From contig NZ_JH932293.1 in the NCBI RefSeq assembly GCF_000301075.1, forward strand, positions 1,803,703-1,859,624: a DNA stretch of 55,922 bases, read 5' to 3'. Positions within the stretch are counted from its first letter, which is position 1. Each line of letters begins with the position of its first letter. The position numbers were made by a program, and so were the translations under genes. Below the pieces are notes generated by a model that saw only the letters and a program-made list of their open reading frames with translations, made no database searches and was not told the origin of the DNA. This DNA is from Bergeyella zoohelcum ATCC 43767 (GTDB taxonomy: Bacteria; Bacteroidota; Bacteroidia; Flavobacteriales; Weeksellaceae). Of this stretch, positions 53,564 to 55,922 are shown piece after piece.

Positions 53564-55681
53564 TTATTTCACTATTTTCATCTCATCTAGTAACCATTTA
53601 GAATCTGCATATTTATCAATGATGAAAAGAATATACTTGCTATCCACCATGATATTTCGGCTAAAACGAGGGTCAAAATTAATATCGCTCATGGTTCCTT
53701 CCCATTGGCGGTCAAAATTTAATCCGATAAGATTTCCGTGAGCGTCTAAAGCCGGACTTCCCGAATTTCCTCCCGTAGTATGGTTGGTCGCTGTAAAATT
53801 CACTGGCACCTCTCCTGTTTGGTCTTTATAAATACCATAATTTTTAGTCTGGTAAAGGTCAATGAGTTTCTTTGGTACATCAAACTCATAGTCATTAGGG
53901 ACATATTTTTCCATGACTCCTGAGAGGTGGGTTTGGTAATGGTATTTTACCGCATCTCTAGGGGAAGACCCTTGCACTTTTCCATAAGTTACGCGGAGTG
54001 TAGAGTTGGCATCAGGGAAGAATGGTCGGGTTTTATCCGTAGCTATCTGCTGAGCCATATAAGTTTTTTGAAGAACGTCTATTTTCTTTTGATACTCTGC
54101 ATACTGATTGCTGGTATTTTGGGAATATGCTTCTTTCAGCTGAGCCATTAATCTCATCATTGGGTCATTTTTCAGCTCTGCTTTTAATGTTTCAGGATGA
54201 GAAAAAATCATATCTATATCGGTATGCACATTGGCTCCATTAAGGTTTTTTCTACCTGTTATCAAAGAGTTTTTAGACCACTCCTCTACTGTTTTCAGTG
54301 TATAGTCTAGATTTTTATACACTTCAAAACCATTAGGTAAAAATTCTTTCGGTGTTTTTACAGCATAAAGATGAAGTATTTTGGCTAAAACTTTAGCATC
54401 TAATTCCCCTTCATAATCTTTATAAATCCCTGATAAACGGTTTTTTATTGTATTTACATTGGCATTATTTTGATTTAAGAACACATCGTAAATATTAGCC
54501 AATGCCAAAGATTCTGAATTTCTAAATAACTCATTATAATACGCACGATGAAGTGCATAAGGAGCTTGGGCATTATACAAGTGATTGAATTCATCTATGG
54601 TCTGCTTTATCGCAGGATTTTTCTTGATGAGTTCTGCTTCATAGGCTTTCTTTTTACCTACGGCATTAGACTTTTTCAGTCCTTCTACCTCTCCTATCCA
54701 TTTTTTCCAATAGTTAGCGATGGAAGCATATTTAGAGGCGTACTTAATTCTTGTAGCGTCATCGGCACGCATTTTTTCGTCCAAGACCTTGAGCGTAACA
54801 TCTCTTACAGAAATCATGGCAGGGTCTATTTCTGTCATAATTTTCTCTACCGCAATAGCTGGAAGGTACTCTTGGGTTCTGCCTGGAAATCCGAATACAA
54901 AAGTAAAATCATTTTCTTTTTTATCCTTAATGGAAATCGGAAGGAAATGCTTTGGCTTATAGGGTACATTATCCTTAGAATATTCTGCGGGTTTATTATT
55001 CTTATCTGCATAAATTCTCAGCACTGCAAAATCTCCCGTATGTCTTGGCCACACCCAGTTATCGGTATCACTTCCGAATTTACCGATAGAAGATGGCGGA
55101 GCTCCTACCAAACGAACATCTTTATAAGTTTCTATAATGTATGCGTAGTATTTATTTCCATAATACATTGGTTTTACTACTACTTTTTGGTAAGGCTCTA
55201 TTTTAAATGAGGCTTTTACTTTTTCTATATTTCGTTGGATTTCAGCTTCAGGAAGATGAGAATTTCCACCCAATACCTCTTTGGTTACCTCCTTAATATC
55301 TACGATAAAATCTGCCGTAACACCTGGGTTTGGCAATTCTTCTCCCATATTTTTCGCCCAAAATCCATGGGTAAGATAATCATTTTGAAGGGTAGAATGT
55401 GCCTGAATTTCACTGTATGCACAGTGGTGATTGGTAAGAAGAAGACCTTTAGGTGAGATAATTTCCGCAGTACATCCTCCGTCATATTGTACTACGGCAT
55501 CTTTAATGCTCGGTTTGTTCGGGTCAAAAATATCTTTAGCAGATATTTTCATTCCCAGTGCTTTCATTTCCTTTTCATTGAGTTCTGTAGGCATCCACAT
55601 TCCGCCATATTGTTGTGAAAACGCCATTACGGCAGGGAGTACCAGTGCAGATAATAGACTATATTTTCTTAGCATTGTCAT
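53564..55681 (-). CDS. S46 family dipeptidyl-peptidase, DPP11-like (Asp/Glu-specific)
   Basis: The 705-aa periplasmic serine exopeptidase releases dipeptides from oligopeptides. It has a signal peptide (MLRKYSLLSALVLPAVMAFS from the second Met). The catalytic triad is His86 in LLTNHHCAY, Asp217 in PRHTGDFAV and Ser640 in TGGNSGSPAL. The residue 18 positions after the Ser is Arg658 (LNFDRQWEG). In Porphyromonas DPP11 this place (Arg673, Ser655) sets preference for acidic P1 residues, and DPP7 has Gly there. So a DPP11-type specificity is inferred. It supplies dipeptides to a proteolytic, amino-acid-using metabolism. Confidence 0.92.
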   Translation of the reverse strand: MTMLRKYSLLSALVLPAVMAFSQQYGGMWMPTELNEKEMKALGMKISAKDIFDPNKPSIKDAVVQYDGGCTAEIISPKGLLLTNHHCAYSEIQAHSTLQNDYLTHGFWAKNMGEELPNPGVTADFIVDIKEVTKEVLGGNSHLPEAEIQRNIEKVKASFKIEPYQKVVVKPMYYGNKYYAYIIETYKDVRLVGAPPSSIGKFGSDTDNWVWPRHTGDFAVLRIYADKNNKPAEYSKDNVPYKPKHFLPISIKDKKENDFTFVFGFPGRTQEYLPAIAVEKIMTEIDPAMISVRDVTLKVLDEKMRADDATRIKYASKYASIANYWKKWIGEVEGLKKSNAVGKKKAYEAELIKKNPAIKQTIDEFNHLYNAQAPYALHRAYYNELFRNSESLALANIYDVFLNQNNANVNTIKNRLSGIYKDYEGELDAKVLAKILHLYAVKTPKEFLPNGFEVYKNLDYTLKTVEEWSKNSLITGRKNLNGANVHTDIDMIFSHPETLKAELKNDPMMRLMAQLKEAYSQNTSNQYAEYQKKIDVLQKTYMAQQIATDKTRPFFPDANSTLRVTYGKVQGSSPRDAVKYHYQTHLSGVMEKYVPNDYEFDVPKKLIDLYQTKNYGIYKDQTGEVPVNFTATNHTTGGNSGSPALDAHGNLIGLNFDRQWEGTMSDINFDPRFSRNIMVDSKYILFIIDKYADSKWLLDEMKIVK

Positions 55682-55922
55682 AAATTTGGGCTAAAAATAC
55701 GAAACTTTTAGGAAATGGGTTAGGTTTAAAAGCTGGAGGAAAGTAAAGAATCAAAAAAAGCTACCCGAAAAATATCAAATAGCTTTTCTGAACTGTACTG
55801 ACTCATTTCTGCACTAAGAGATTGTACAATGTACAAAGTATAAAGTACAAAGACTTTTAGCATACAGCTTCCTGCCTACTGCTTATAGCTTTTTGAGTGC
55901 GTTTATCCTATTTCTGCACTGG
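55682..55922. other. Intergenic region upstream of the S46 gene, cut by the window edge
   Basis: No gene is seen in these 241 bases. AAAAGCTA (55757-55764) and TAGCTTTT (55781-55788) form a hairpin that may end transcription from a gene outside the window. TTTCTGCACT occurs at 55807-55816 and again at 55911-55920, close to the window edge. Words such as CTTTTAGCATACAGCTT belong to the intergenic repeat family seen elsewhere. Confidence 0.4.

Noticed and set aside
54548-55210. 220-codon open frame on the plus strand
   Set aside because: It lies fully antisense to the S46 peptidase gene, which has intact catalytic motifs; its translation is Phe/Ile/Cys-rich without any domain.

Overview
The window comes from a low-GC Bacteroidota chromosome, most likely Flavobacteriia of the Weeksellaceae type (Chryseobacterium, Riemerella, Bergeyella and relatives). 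The evidence is: many promoters with the Bacteroidota -7 box TAnnTTTG; almost no Shine-Dalgarno sequences; a type IX secretion plug protein and a cargo protein with a type A sorting domain; an S46 dipeptidyl-peptidase; an HU-HIG protein; and the order mutY / HU / 30-aa basic protein / rng / NUDIX / plsC, which is usual in this family. Genus cannot be fixed from the sequence alone; Bergeyella is one candidate.

Positions 1-6310 hold the accessory region: a type II-C CRISPR-Cas locus read leftwards as cas9, a zinc-finger pRiA4b-ORF3-like gene, cas1 and cas2. The four genes are tightly packed, and cas2 is cut by the window edge. A tracrRNA gene with its own promoter and terminator is read divergently from cas9. 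The CRISPR array is not in the window and probably lies left of cas2. The extra gene between cas9 and cas1, together with a beta-rich insertion in a 1415-aa Cas9, is the most interesting feature. It resembles the large II-C Cas9 loci in which an associated 'pro-CRISPR' protein (PcrIIC1, Chryseobacterium) boosts Cas9; identity with that family is inferred, not shown.

Positions 6431-17850 carry core genes: a HupE/UreJ-like membrane protein, hflX, an aminopeptidase P, a MerR regulator, lptC, an outer-membrane protein, mutY, HU, a tiny basic putative ribosomal protein, RNase G, a NUDIX hydrolase, an acyltransferase and an orphan. Positions 18296-29800 carry sucA-sucB, pepE, a decayed gene, nikR divergent from holB, recA, a TonB-receptor-like barrel with a CRP-like palindrome upstream, an IS1-family relic and an MBL-fold hydrolase. 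Positions 29863-46880 carry the T9SS plug gene, a sugar aminotransferase, lpdA (the E3 that serves sucAB), a methyltransferase, an LtaS-like transferase, two identical initiator tRNAs, the threonylcarbamoyl-adenylate synthase, yaaA, prmC, a T9SS cargo gene, rarA, a lipid A-type acyltransferase, a glycosyltransferase and polA. Positions 46880-55922 hold a 44-bp tandem repeat array just upstream of an HU-HIG gene, then an acyl-CoA dehydrogenase, a YqhD-like alcohol dehydrogenase, a phosphopantetheinyl transferase, ahcY, galE and a DPP11-like S46 peptidase.

Intergenic regions are rich in short-period repeats (8-mer AATGAGGT-like, 7-mer TAATTTC-like, and GGCTTTTAGC-like motifs) and in clear hairpin terminators. 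Several promoters sit so close to the start codon that the mRNAs must have almost no leader.
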